Of a stretch of DNA of 64,000 nucleotides, positions 32,102 through 46,025 are shown one piece after another. Made by a program: the position numbers and the translations under genes. The stretch spans positions 52,926-116,925 of the forward strand of contig OENT01000438.1 in the NCBI GenBank assembly GCA_900239685.1, written 5' to 3'. The stretch's first letter is position 1. Each line of letters starts with the position of its first letter. The notes beneath the pieces are model-generated. The model ran no database searches, was not told the DNA's origin, and saw only the letters and a list, made by a program, of their open reading frames with translations. Source of the DNA: Rotaria macrura (lineage: Eukaryota; Rotifera; Eurotatoria; Philodinida; Philodinidae).

Positions 32102-34889
32102 GAATTAGTAATCATTTTCCCATTGTTCATATGAAATGAAATTTTTATACAATTCAATGTTTTTTGCTTTTGAAATATAAAAAAGTCTAACAGATTCATT
32201 TTTCTTTACAAACATTACAATTCTTCTGTGGTATTTAAGATTTATCACTTATTTTCTTGTTGTATACTCAAAAGGTGAGTACGCTCTAGAAACGGTCAGT
32301 GTGTCCGTCCGTTTACACGATAACTCTTTACAAATACATTCGATTGAGTTGAAATTTTGTGCACAGAATTTTCTCATGAATATCTCGGTCGAGTTCAAAG
32401 ATGAGAAGGATCCGACAAGAAATGGCTGAGTTATCGAAAAAATTGTCGTTATTGACCGAACAATCCTTGAGGGGAGGTACAGGGATTTTTTCAAAAAAAC
32501 ATTTTTTATCTCTGAATGATCCACAACGTATGTAATTCGACTGAGTTTTTAACGCTGATTCCGAATCTGATATTAGTTTTGAACCAAATCGAGCTTTCTA
32601 AAAGAACATCGCCCGAAAAAGGTCTGGAAATGCACAAAAATTGCATCCAGAAACTAAATGCTTAAATATGTCTCAGATGACTACTAGTTGTGGGGTTTCC
32701 CAAGATACTTCTTCCGTGCACACATTCTAGAATGACTGATTTGTCTCATTCACTTTTTGAAGTACACATAACTCTCGGACTGAAGTCCGAGGTTTTCACA
32801 TTTATTTTTATCTAAATCAAAGAGCTAAAGTTATTATCAATGTTTGTTTCTGCTTCTCTAATTTTTACAAATTCTAATATGATAATACAGATCTTGTTCG
32901 ATATTGTTATAGAAACGAATAAATTTAAGAGAAGTATAATGAAATATTTTTATTTCCTCGATGACTATCTTAGACCTATCTGGTTTTAACGCCAAGAGAT
33001 ATTCAAATATATTATTGTATCAACAGGTTTCAGTACATATTGTATCGAATACTGATTATGCACTTCGTTTTGACTTGACACTTACTGTCTTCTCATCATA
33101 CACTTGATGCAAATTACGTTACGATTTATCAATTATGATGACGAATCGTCATAGTCACATCTTTACTTAATCACTTTAATGTAGGAACGATTGATTAAAA
33201 AGCTCGATGTATGAGTTAATGGATACTGATATACAGATTTTAAAGTAGTTCAATGAGAATCGATATTTATGAACGGATGTCTATATGACAGAATTAAATT
33301 GAAAACGAGATAGATCACTTTAGTAGGAATTTTTTCTTGGAGGAATAAATGCAAAACTTCTCATTGAACTGTTTTCACAAAACGAATTATCAAATCATTT
33401 TGAATGTAGGCTTGTATGTGAAGTTTTTACTTGATATGTGCATCTATAAAAGATTTACACAACAAGCGCACGTTTAATGTAAAACTTCAACGCATGGAAT
33501 ACAAGATATTCACATAACCACCATACATTTTCTCTCGATCGATCTTCTCTTGCATTACAGTTTCACGAAATAGATATTTGGATGAGTTTTGGAAGGAAAA
33601 TTCACAGACACGAAACACACATATTGGTGGTGTTAAGGCGGCGTGTTTGTCTTTTTTCATCTACATCCTCAGGTAGCCAAAATAATTATTTGAAATGAGA
33701 ACGCAACTATCCGTAAATATTCACTAGTTTAATCATCAAATTTTTTTGTTTATTTAAGGTCGAGTGAAATTATTCTTCAGGAAAATCAATTCAAATTTTC
33801 CTTTCAATTATCATTTATTTCATCCTAGAAAATTTTTTTTTCTATTATCAATAGAAATCAAGATACTTTTTATTTACCGTTCAACTGACTCCATCCTAGC
33901 ACAATCATCTTCTGACGGAAAATCGATGTTATTGTGTTTTGATCAATAGATTTCTTCCACTATAGATCATATCGAATGAAATCAGATTCTCGTCAATGTT
34001 TATTTCAAAACTCATACATCTATTATTTAAGAATTTCTACATATAATTATATTTCCTTGATGGTCAAAGCTACAAAGAAAGATCATCGAAAAATGAAAAT
34101 GATTGTCTTCTTCAAATCAAAATCTGTTATGCATACGTTGTATTTTGCTTTCATTTGAAACTATTTAGCAAGTGCTATTTTTCTATGACCAAATTAATGA
34201 GACATTGTTTTAAATGACGAACTGGTTAGATAAATAGATTTTGACTTTCAACTATGGAGATGATTGTATTTGATCTATCTCGAGAAGAGATGATAGACGA
34301 GTAATGGCATTTTTGCCTCACTGACTGTAACAATAACTATCGATGAATCAATTTTGACGATTGTCTCCGCTACTTTCCGAATGGTTAGATGTGTAATCTT
34401 CAAAACTGAAGATATCAAAAAGAATTTCATTATGCACATCTTCTTTGTCCTATTAATCAATCCTGATACGCAATCATTTCTGTATTCTTCATTTCTATGG
34501 ACAGTTCAAATGAAAAGCTGCTTTCAACAGTCACTTTGGGACAGAGATGTGGAAATCATGGAACACCATTAGCCTAATCACAGTGAAACACAACAAGTAG
34601 ACTGTCCAGCTCATTAAAAATTTGCAGTAGTTTTCAATACCATAGATTCACGAAAGAAAATGTTTTAATTAATGTTGCCACGGTTGCCTAATATCTATAA
34701 TGTGAGCCTGTCCTTGATGTGGTCTGGGTGAGTATAGTGATGGGTTTTCATCTTATCATTCCCTCCCCCCCCCCTCCCTATTTCTCTTGATTATTAATAA
34801 CTACTGGTGGGTTTACTTTTGATGGCAATGAATAAATCTATTCAATTCCAATTGACATAATATGATTTATTAAACGAAAAGAGAAGCCT
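32102..34889. other. intergenic, one possible decayed repeat
   Basis: No supported gene. At about 32262-32775 the edges GTATACTCAAAAGGTGAGTA and, on the complement, GTGTACTTCAAAAAGTGAAT form a weak inverted repeat (about 15 of 20). The segment may be an old TIR element. The 91-codon minus-strand ORF at 32249 lies in it and shows no family features. Confidence 0.4.
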
Positions 34890-35441
34890 TTATTTCATAT
34901 CACAAAGTAAAGCAACACCACGTAATATCCAATGTTCAGGTATATCATTGGATGATAATTTAAGCATGGTGATAAAATGAAGATCCGTACGTATCGGTTT
35001 TTTATAGACTGGACACATATAAATATAAGGCGCAATTGATATTTGATCATGACGTTTTGTTCGAAATGATATTTGATTTGATCGTTTTGTTTTATTTGTT
35101 GTTGTGCCAATTTTTTCAGTCGTTACAAATGGATTTACAGCAGATATATAAATTACAGGCATTTGAACATAGACAATTTTATTTTGTGATTCATGTAAAC
35201 GAATATTTTTTCGATCCCAACCAGCACCTTCCAAATAGAGACCATAGGTGTAGACACCCTACAAGAGAAAGTCTCGTGAACTACGCCGTTTTTCTATGAA
35301 ACACATTTTTGTTTACTTCGGTAGGTGCTTCTCGAATATCATCTTTGTACGTACGAAGGACAGTGTTATCGACTGTTACAGTGTCAAGTGACCATCCTTT
35401 ATGCATTCGCGTAACTTCTTGTCTCATAACTGTAAGAAAAC
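34890..35441 (-). pseudogene. C-terminal fragment of an axonemal dynein heavy chain
   Basis: Two exons spliced in phase 0 across a 58-bp intron (GTAAAC...CTTGTAG). Exon 35317-35441 encodes GFLTVMRQEVTRMHKGWSLD then DTVTVDNTVLR. Exon 34890-35258 encodes [18 protein letters not shown], then [19 protein letters not shown] and [15 protein letters not shown] before the stop. These are the conserved last ~150 residues of dynein heavy chains, the end of the motor region. The wording is closest to outer-arm types such as DNAH5/DNAH8. An acceptor (TTTCATAG) stands before the first exon, but no dynein coding sequence was found further upstream, although the full protein needs more than 4,000 residues. 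Either a very long intron follows or, more likely, the gene is truncated. Paired block 7 lies about 420 bp beyond. About 25 extra residues sit between ISAVNP and PYIYMC. Confidence 0.8.
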
Positions 35442-35863
35442 CTATGAAAGAAAAAAAATTGGCGAGAAAATTAAATATCCCATGATTAGAGTCCGTTGAG
35501 TTCAAAATAAAATGAAGTTTTGAATCTACACTAGGTTTTCTTTTCTCACGTGCGTTTTTCGAATGGAAAAGAATCTTCGTTCTAGAGGTAAGAAATAGTT
35601 CGATGTTGCGATAATACCATTTTGAATTGATAGATCATGATTAGGTTAATCTTGCGAATTCCATTCACCAATCTGTATAAAATAAGATATGTATGTATGC
35701 CTATCGGTTCTGCACTAATAGAAATCATGAAAGATTTCGTTGAGTAATTTTCAATGCTGTTAATATGAATACTTCTTTGAAAGAATGCGAAACTTTTTTT
35801 AATGTGATCTAGCGAATTCAAGAATACATGGCTTTCTTTAGGGGAGATGGTATCCTTAAATGG
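35442..35863. other. spacer between dynein fragment and block 7
   Basis: This stretch lies where further dynein exons would be expected on the minus strand. The frame at 35582-35917 is open but does not resemble dynein. Confidence 0.5.
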
Positions 35864-36031
35864 AAGAGGGTGTGGGTGTGCCTGTAGACTAATATCGTAC
35901 TTTACTGAATCATGCACATGAATACCAATTTAAAGACTAGCGTACCGAGCAACAATTATGCATTCACCCACAAACACATCCAACTCAGGCTCAAACCTGC
36001 CCCCCCCCCATCCCAGTCCCCGCACACCACC
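35864..36031. repeat. paired G-rich/C-rich block 7
   Basis: Starts AAGAGGGTGTGGGTGTGCCTG and ends with ATTCACCCACAAACACATCC followed by a poly-C run and CCCGCACACCACC. The head AGAGGGTGTGGGTGTG is the same as that of block 8. Confidence 0.65.
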
Positions 36032-37424
36032 ATCGAGTGGCAGTTCATCGCTGCTAGACCAATTGTCATGCAAAGAAGTTCGAAGTTTGACCTCTCGATA
36101 GTGAACAACAATCTCTTTATTAGTTCAATCGAAAACAACAGTGATTGATATTTCTGTTTCCGTCTCTATTTCATCGCAATTTTGTTTCTGTATAGCGTTA
36201 ATATTACGCAACTGCGTACACGTGCGCTTGCAGTTTCATACTGATAGAATCCTTGGGTGAAAGCTGATATTTTATTGCTTTAAAATGCCATATGTATACT
36301 ACAAAATTCAAACCAATACTGTGAAACCAAAATTCAAGAGAGCAGCTCTCACAGTGGTTAGTATTTTCGAAAACTTTGGAAAAAATCATTGGCATCCTAC
36401 GAAATCCCAAGCAAGATGCAAAAAACGAAAAGGTCTTAGTGCTAGTTGCAAATCATATCTAAAAGTAACCCAAAGATAACGAAAGATCCTGGTATTGGTA
36501 CTAAAGCTTTTGAAATAAACGGAAGATCTCAGCATTCTCAGAAAATTCAACAGAACGCAGGTGCATGTGGACTAGAAAGTCAGTTTGAACATAGAAAAAC
36601 CAGTTGTTTCCATTGGTTAGAATCTTTAGATGCACCGCTGCTCAATCTCGTTTTTTGTTATGAAATGACTCTTCCCTTGTCGAATCTGTTTTGTATTATG
36701 ATTATTCTTTGCGAAATACATTTGGAAGTAAAAGAAAAGAATACCGTCCATCGAGACAAATGAGGCTAATCATTGCTGCCCACACGTTGTATGAGCGATG
36801 ATACGATCTTCTGTTGCGTATGAGTCGAATGAGGTCGGATCAAATTGAGATATTTCTATTCTTTTCGGTCTCTGATGCGTGCACTATAAGTTTTTATTCT
36901 TTTTTTTCCATATATTTGAGTTTTCTTAACAGTTTTCCCGTTTTCATATACTAACATCACTTCTGCCTCTGAACATTTATTGACCTTATACATTATTTCA
37001 TACATAAAATACGTAACTCTGCTCTTATCAGTGTAGTTCGAATGAAAGAACGATGAAGTACATAAACTTGAATGTTTTCTTTTGCCACTTATCAACTGCT
37101 CGAACGTTCTCTGAAAGAAAAGAAATGAACGTGCATTGCATCTTATTTCCAATCAACAAAATTCCTTATATAATAGATAAAAATTTGTCAGTGTTTATTT
37201 ACAGAAAATAGAATGAGAAATGTCAGTATCAACTGTTCCATTGTATTCAGACTATCGAATTTGAAGAAAAAATATAAAACCGTACTCTTTCGAAAAAAAA
37301 GAACTATGAGAAAATGCCATTATTGTTACAAGATTGAAATCCAATAGATGATGATCGAACTAAAGCATTAATTCATTCGTATATGTATGAAGAAAATACG
37401 GCACTTGAGTTTATGAAATAGCAA
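36032..37424. other. intergenic, no supported gene
   Basis: Frames at 36446-36763 (+) and 36856-37152 (-) lack recognisable domains and splice support. I see no RNA gene. Confidence 0.4.
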
Positions 37425-37886
37425 GTTGACGTTTAATAGATACTCTTCCTTGTCTTTTTGTTTTTTATTTATTTTCTTTGGTGACGTTTTGTCAACGATG
37501 TTGACTTCTTCAGACCATAAAATGTAATAAGTAAGCACACACAACCACACTTTCTCTCTCTCTCTCACACCTACGCACGTCAGATAGCAGAAACATTTAA
37601 ATTATATATATTTTTCTATACATAGTGGAACGAACGAAGATAAATTAGTAGTTGCTTCGGCCAGTGTCCCTGTCTTGTTCGTTCCACTATGTATAGAAAA
37701 ATATATATAATTTAAATGTTTCTGCTATCTGACGTGTGTAGGTGAGAGAGAGAGAGAGAAAGTGTGGTTGTGTGTGCTTACTTATTACATTTTATGGTCC
37801 GAAGAAGTCAACATCGTTGACGTAACGTCACCAAAGAAAATAAATAAAAAACAAAAAGACTAGGAAGAGTATCTATTAAACTTCAA
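37425..37886. mobile_element. near-perfect 210-bp-arm palindrome (young foldback MITE)
   Basis: The left arm is 37425-37635 and the right arm 37677-37886, with a 41-bp loop. Only a handful of mismatches were seen across about 210 bp. Both arms contain a (CT)n/(GA)n microsatellite, a CACACAACCACAC stretch and the inner edge ATAGTGGAACGAAC. TTAA occurs at 37433-37436 and 37876-37879 just outside TAGATACTC and GAGTATCTA, so a TTAA target site is possible. Non-coding; ORFs on it are arm artefacts. Confidence 0.85.
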
Positions 37887-40800
37887 TTTTCAATGACCTT
37901 CCTTTCAACATATCAAATCAAATAGCAAGGTGGCAATCTATTTTCTAAAGTTAAATTCGATTTTGATTAAATTGATGTTCTCTTTTTCTGTCTTTCTAGT
38001 GAGAGTTTGATTAGACAAAAGAACAATTTCATGTGCCTCCTAATATTCTTTTATCCATTTGGAATTCCATGTATGATCTATTATATTTGTTTTGATTACG
38101 ACTAACAACATGATTAATACAACAGGTACTAATGTCAGAAATATTGTATTTTAGATTACGATTTTTAACTATAATATCTGCCAGTAGGACAAAGAAAAAT
38201 ATTTCTGTAAAAACGATGTAATCTTTATTTTTTTCTCTATGCAATACATGTGAGTTTAAACTAGATATTTGAATATGATTTTTTATTAATATATCAGTGA
38301 TATTCGGTGTCAAATTTGATTTCGAATGTCTTATGAAAAGATTCAATTGTTATGTTGCAATTACATCATTCAATACAATCGATATGAAACTAGCTTTTCA
38401 AGCTTAAATGAATGTTATTCTAGATTTAAAAGATGGAGAGGTTGAAATTTTTAGAAAATCGAACGTGCTATTGCACATGGTTAAAAGTTGTCCTTAACAT
38501 TTGATACAAATCAAACCATGGTATTATTTTATGTTGACATTCTTTACATGTTATATTTGTTCTTCAACTTAGGTATCCATTACTTTCATCACCATTGAGA
38601 ACTCATAGAGCATTATAAGATAATCATATTAGTGATGAAAATTTATCTTGAAAGGTTCAGTAATAAGATCATCGAATCAATTGATAAAAGTGTTTCGTAG
38701 TACAAAATACTGAGTAAATTTAAATGTACTTTCTCTTCTAAGTCGATTCTATAAAATGAAAATGATATTTTCAATTATTATTTCTTTTGTAGAAACTTAG
38801 TCAAGAAAACTTTTTCTACGTTTTCATTCTACCTCCGATGTACATATCTACTATATCAAATAACAGATTTCAATGAATTCTTTGATTTACTTTTAATATC
38901 ATTTATTAAGCTCTCTGATTTGGTTGACTTTAAAAGTTCAATTGTTGACGAACTGGTGAAGTAGAACGTAACCATTATATAAAGTTCGAACAAAAGTAGT
39001 CATTCATATTTGTTTCATGGGCAATTTCGATTAGAACTAATCGTAGTTGATGTCTATGATCTATGAAAAATATGGTTGTTTTCATCGTACGTTAATTGAT
39101 TGGTTCTCTAGATATTTACTAGTTGAGTAACCGATGGCTAAAAGAATACACGATCTATCTCATCGTAATGCTGAATATTTCGTGCAAAAAATTCATGTCA
39201 TTTTGTTTTTGTTCTCTTTTCAAATGTACGAGCATAGAAAAGATTCAGAGTGAAAATCTTCTTATTTTCTTACTTCATTTTAAATGAAAAACTCTTCGAA
39301 AGATTGCATTTCTAATGACTTGTATCGTCAATATTTTCTTAATATTGACGTCTTGGTTAGATCTTTTGTTATGCAGATTAGTAACTGTGTATGGCTGATC
39401 GATTAATATTTAATCGGACAGAAATAGAATAAAAATCGTGAAAAAAGGTAACTGTTTAAGAAACAAATAGACGATGTGCAGATTTCTTTAATTTCAATCC
39501 TAACCGGAAAAAGCTGACTGTTGAACATTGTACTTTCAAATTAATATCGTCTTCGCTAACGTTCCGATTTCTTTCGGTGTGTTAGTTTTAATCGTTTGAA
39601 ATCTGATTAGCAATTTTTTTATCCTGCAGTGTAACGTTCAATCAAGGTACAAGTAAAAACTTTCTCTATAGATTTGAACCTGCAAATGTCACTATTAGAA
39701 AAACAAAACGTTAATTGTTGCGTTGAGTTCACAATGAACCGCGTTCTGTCATTGTTTCCAGTCTTTGTTGGCGAATGGTGAAAAGACTAACGGTCTCATT
39801 ACTCATAGTTCACTCTTTGGAGGAAGATTTTTTCTACATATTTGCCTGTAGTCATAACTACTTGAAATTTCTGTGAGTTCATGTATATCTAAGAGGTAAA
39901 TAGAAGAAAAGGAAGAGAAAAAAAAATGAAATCAATTTTTTCGACAGCGCCAGCTGTACTTTTCTTCTAGTGTCATTTAGTACCACCTTCCAGAAACAGA
40001 AAGAACGATGTTCATGAAGCTGTATAAGGTAGAAATTTTTTTGCGTTCTTCGTGAGAAAGATTAATTAATAAGAAATGTAATGAGATATAGAAAAATTCA
40101 GAAAGACAAACTTTGATGATAATAACGCGTCATTATAGGAATGCGCGACATACATCCAACGGGAGAGAAAAATTTTCTTTTTTCCTCTTTTTCCCTCTTC
40201 TATGCGGATGCTGACAGAAGGGAATATTCTTTTTGGTGTAGTCTAGAGATTCATGGATTTGAACGATGTTCAATTTGCGACAGTACACACAAGATATAAG
40301 TACTCGTATACTTTATGTCTTTTCATTTCTAGTCTGTTAGAATAAGTTGCATCATAATTCATTATATTTTGTTTTCAAATCATACACACTTATATTGCAT
40401 AAATAGTATGGAGTAACATTAAACGTTCTTGTTTTATATTCATTCATGATGCCCTTTTATGGCTTCGTTGTGTTAGTGAATTGAATAAATGAAACGAATG
40501 GACAATGTGTGCGACTCTACACCAACGTACGCTTCTTATCGAAATGATTCGAATAAGTATGTTTTTTGTATTTATCTGTCATATGAACAAAACAACTTCC
40601 GTACAAATTCTTGTAAGTATTAGAAAAATCGACTTCTTCAATTCGATAACATACGTCCATTATATTAATAAATTACCTTTACTCATTGCAGAGAACGAGC
40701 ATTGTTTAGAAAGAATGACGCCACTAATGAGAGGAGAAAAAAATAGTATTGAAGGTAAAGCGTATATAATAAATCCAATTTTCAGTGTAAAATTCTCAAA

Positions 40801-43800
40801 GTCAGCGTGCAACTCTTAAGTGATTTATTATATTTCCCTATGTGAGAATTATTTCATCTGGTGTTAATTAATAAACAGAGTTTTACTGTAAAAGAATTAC
40901 TTGAGAAGTATGATAAATCATAAATCTTTATGATCAGGATATTTAGTTGATTATAAATTTCGCTCAAGCAAAGTAGTGTGTGTGATTTTGACTTCTTAAA
41001 AATCATCAAAGAAGCATCTTTAGAAAATCTTCACGTAGTTTTAGATAGGTCACACTTGTACTTTCACATTCGTGTTTTGCATTTGAAATCTATATACACT
41101 TATGTTTTACACATATTGAATTCTTTAGGAAATAATTCTAAAGAAATATGTACAGATGAGAGAAATTAAGAAAGCATTTCCAACAAATCGTTCGATTAGT
41201 ATTCTAACACATCGATGTCATTATCCAATGAATATCGAAAATTTTTATAGGTGCATTATTCTCTACTCGTAGAATGCATGCAAGCAATAAATTCCAATAT
41301 TGAAGTGCACTATAATTTTTCCATGAAATTCTTGCTTTTAGTTGATGAGAAGGTAATGGTTAGAAAATTGCATTTTGTTATGCTAACATTTGTCATTAGT
41401 AATTCAGTGTGAAAAAAAAACTACTCGTTTTATTTTAGACAGATTTTCAAGCAAGACACAATACGTTGTCTTGAATTCCAGATGGTATGTAAAAAAATGT
41501 ATTGATTAAATATCACATTTCATAATCGACGTAAATGCTTTATTTTATCTCAATTCAATATTGATAAGTGCTTTGAACAGTTTCAACTTCAATAGTTTTC
41601 TTTACTAAATAAGTCTTTGTAATCATAGAAAATTATATGATTAAACCCAAATGAATGTCGACCGTAATTACTTTTGGTTATGTTTCGGAACAAAATGAAA
41701 TGTCATTCAAAGTTATCTTTTTGTAAAGAGAACTTTCACTCAATTGACATGATATTTCGAAGTAAAATTTGTTAGAATTAAGCTTGTTTCTATTGAAGGA
41801 CTCAATCATCTGTCACTATTATGTCTCTTTTTTTTTGGACATTTTAAGTTACAAAAAACTTTCTTTGCTCATGGCACTTTCATTTTTACGCATATCAACA
41901 GAACAAAGATTGTTCATTGAGTTGAACATAAGTACACCATAGAGAAAATTTTGATATTTGCTTTAGTCATGATAACCAGATGGAGAATTACTATGTGCAA
42001 GTTTAATACTCGATGAGTCACTGCATCAGTTTTGTAAATCTACTGGAATCGATTAAAGCAAAAAAAAATCATGCTTCACCTACACGACTAAAGGCATGAA
42101 GAAAAGACAACACTCAGATCTGTTAAGTAAACGATAGTATTCTGTCATTATATGAAAGATCACATTTCACTGAAGAGCAATGAAATAAAAAGAGTATGTT
42201 TCGAAAACAATGCACTTTTTTACGTGAAAGAAGTCGTTTGAAAATTTACGAGTGATATCGAAACGGTTAAATTTTGGAAATTAGAGATCAAATTTCTATT
42301 TGAAATAGAAGAATAATAAGCAGGTGCCGACTAGAACAATTTGCGTGACACTTAATAACGTTGTCATTGGCACAGAATGAGCGAGATTATTCATGATCAG
42401 GTCTTAGTCTATGTACTACTTGATTGTGATCATGTTTCGTGTGAATTAGACTTATGAACTATTTATTTTCATTGGTATGTTCTATTTCTTAAAGATTCAT
42501 TCTAATATCTATATGCTTTTAATTGCGTTTGCTCCGTTCTAGTGAAAGTTATGAATGAATTTAGTATTCACATGAAGAAGATTTTGACGGGATGTGCGTA
42601 TCCAGTCTAAAACAAACTCTCTTAAGTGTTTCAAATCGTTTGAAAAAAATACAAAAATTATAAGGAAAATGACATAAGTTGATTTGAAACAAACATGTTT
42701 AATTTGTTTTCTTCTTCAGAAACTAATAATAATAGATTATTCGATTGTATCGAAATGAAAATTCTCTGTTCATTGAATTTATCATTTTCAAATTTCGTTT
42801 TGATTTCTAAATGTAAATTTTAGTTGTTTTTTTTTCAAGCTTAAGAAAGAATAGAATAACGAAAAAGGGAAAGAATTAGAATCAGAAGAATGTTAACAAT
42901 CATTGCGATTCTTCTTAGAAAGAAGACATATATATAGATAGATAACAATAGTGATAACAAATATTCTAAAATATTCAAAAGCAGTTAATATGGTAAGAAT
43001 AAAAAAAGACGTGTTTATCAAGAAGAGTAGAAATAAATGTACATGTACAGAGAAATTCCTTAACACAAAATAGGTAGTTCATTTTTTTTCCTAAATAACT
43101 AATACTCAGACAAACAACACAAAACATGATAGTTAGGCTGTTGATTAACATGAGTGAGAGAGCGAGAGTTTCTACTCGCAAAAACTATTCATGACTGATT
43201 GACGAGCATCTTCGTAAATAATGAACTAATAATTGTAGATATTTGATAACGAAGGAATTATTCTAATCAAACTTTCATATGTAACCACATTCTACGATAA
43301 TGTCCTTTCTATTCAGTGCTATATCTTTGTTCGTCCAACCTCGTTTCCTCTGTGCAACTTCATGTATTCAATAAAGTGAATACTTGCCAAGAAAAATCAT
43401 ATCAATATATCAGATTTTTCAGTTTGTTTGAGTATCAATCAAGAAGAGACATTATTTTTCGAATTTGGTTGTGTCATTGACGAAACTTTGTCAGTTAAAT
43501 ACAACATTTATTCTGCTAGTATCAAGTGATTATTTATCAATGAATGAATATAAGTATGTAATAGAAGCTCAGAAATGAAGCGTGTGCTATTTGTCAGGAT
43601 CAAACAAAATTTTTGAGATTTAAGATCACATGCGATAACTACACCACTTATTCGTTCCCATTGAACTTGCTATGTCTTAAATTAATAGTCTTTGCCGATA
43701 CTTGTACATTGTTTTCTGTCTATTGGCGAAGAACAATCACGACAATCGACTTGTAAGAACAATGATGAAGACTAGAAGTTTTGAATGGTAAAATTCTTCT

Positions 43801-46025
43801 GTTTAACTTTAATGAATTACTCAACTAGAGTGAAAAGTGTGTAATAAACATAGAACGTGACATTGCTGAGAATTTCCCTGCTATTATTGTCAAAATTGAA
43901 GAGCGTTTTTCTCAAGGCGAATTTTTCAATTTGAGAAACGGATTAATGTAAAGTGTTATAGTTATACTTCTACTTAGTTAGATTTACTAATAGATAAGGT
44001 GAATTTACTGCACCTATGTTCTTGTCAGAATGAGAAAGATTGCGAGCTAATCGGAATCAATTGAAGGAGAAATGAATAGTTGATTGGGCGATTTAAGCAA
44101 ACAGAAAGCAAGGACATGCAGATTTTCTTTCGCTTGGCAAATATGTAAGATAAACTTACTTTAAAAAATGACATTATCTAATACAACTTAAATAGAATTC
44201 TCTATGACTCATCCTAATAGAAAGGTTATTTTGTGTTTTCCTCGTATCATGGAAATAAGGAAATATAATCCTCTGAAGTCCATATCAAAAGTAATGTTGT
44301 ATCGAAGTAAAGTATCATTTTCTTGGATAGTTTGGAACTATCAAATATAACATTATGCAGAAAGACATCCACAATGTTTCTCTTTCGATCACCGTAAATT
44401 GTCGTTCATTCGATGTTGCTCGTTGTCTCGATCTATTATACTTGTACAATCATGTCTGACTAAAACTCGCACTTTCACATTGATCGAGAATGTTAAATTG
44501 TCGAAGATAATATACTGAAAATAAAAACGTCAACGTATACTAGTTGTCCAAACTGTCATTTCATTTAAAAAAGATATTAAAGATAAGTATTGTCATCTAC
44601 CATAACTTATCACATCAAGATACATGCTTCGTTAACATTTGAAACACTTGTACTCATTTTACACCTGATATTTTCACCAATTTTCTTTTTTTTCACATTT
44701 AATATTACGATCAGAGTTCGACGTATGTAAGTAACTCCTTGATATACAACATACACTCTATTAGTCAACATGCAAAATAGATAAGAAAATATAAGTTGCA
44801 TAATATGCAAGTAAAACACTAAGATGATTAAGTTCCAGTCGTCAGGTAAGATACAACGTAAACCGAAGAGATTAGGTTGTGTAAAATTTATGAAGTCAAT
44901 TATTGATGATTCTCAAACGATGAGGATAAAAGATGAGTTTCGCACTTGATCTACGAAGAATGATCCGAAAAAATATGCTGCACGTAGTGTAGTATGGTTC
45001 TAACCAATTACCTAATGTAGAGGCAAACGATTTCTAGTATAAGAGATTGTTTATTCTTTTTAATTAATATCATCAATTGAGTGTTGTCCATACAAAGCGT
45101 TTGTTTATATACCCCTTCGGGAGAGAGACAAGAAGTAGCAGATGCTCAAGAAAGGAACGAAGAAAAAAGTACAGAGGAGAAGAAATAAGAAGATATCCTG
45201 AGAAAGATAAAGCTGACATGACGACTAACCATAAACAAGGGTAAAGTTCGATAAGAACCAAGGATAAAAGTAAGTTGACAGCAGAAAAATCGAAAAGAAA
45301 TTCATGAATACGTATGAACAATCGAAATATCCATAAATTGACAACATACAACAACAAGCTGATAGATAGTAATCAAAGCAAGCACTAAACCAACACATCC
45401 CATATCTTAATGAAAGCAGTAGCATCTTCAGGAAGGAACTATGCAATATTTTCATTAGATATTAGACTTTATTTACAGATGACTTCTGATATTACTAAAA
45501 ATCCTTGTGACAATCTGGGCATCGGCCGAGTAGCACTGAAATTTCTACCTTGAACATGTCAATACTTCTTTTTCGATAGTGTTTCAAAAATTTATGGATC
45601 GATTAGCTCGTTCTCTATTCATTCATTTAATTTGCACATAACTACAAGGCATGTTCTCTATTCAAAGAAAATTAATCAAAGAACTTGTTTGAACGTGCGA
45701 TTTGAAAGAATTTTCGAATGAATTCTTTACAAGTATTTTAAAGCTTCTACAGAGATTTTTTGAGTCATCGTGCAAGAAGTAAAACAGAACATCTTTCAAA
45801 ACTACACTATGAAATACTTTGTTGCGGTGAAAATTCTGTTCTTCTCTAATATTAATCTATAATTTTTGTGGGATCTTACGTATTTCAGATTATAACTTAG
45901 TTGGAATTTTCATGGGAATACAAATATTACTAGAAAAAATTGTATGAAGAAATATTCTAACATTCATGTAACGGCGAAATCATACGAGCAATATTATAGA
46001 ACAGGACACATATTCATCAGTAATT
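37887..46025. other. 8-kb AT-rich gene desert
   Basis: No family-recognisable coding region, RNA gene or long inverted repeat. Hydrophobic frames at 40505-40819 (+), 42975-43181 (-) and 45073-45357 (-) were considered. The first has a good donor (GTAAGT at 40613) and an acceptor (TTGCAG near 40691), but joining them gives a stop within six codons. Confidence 0.5.

Noticed and set aside
40505..40819. Putative small secreted protein
   Set aside because: The N-terminus is signal-like and a GTAAGT donor is present, but the best splice leads to a stop after five codons and the unspliced tail has no features.
45073..45455. Hydrophobic minus-strand ORFs
   Set aside because: Overlapping frames are both hydrophobic, as expected by chance in AT-rich sequence; no splice signals or family motifs.
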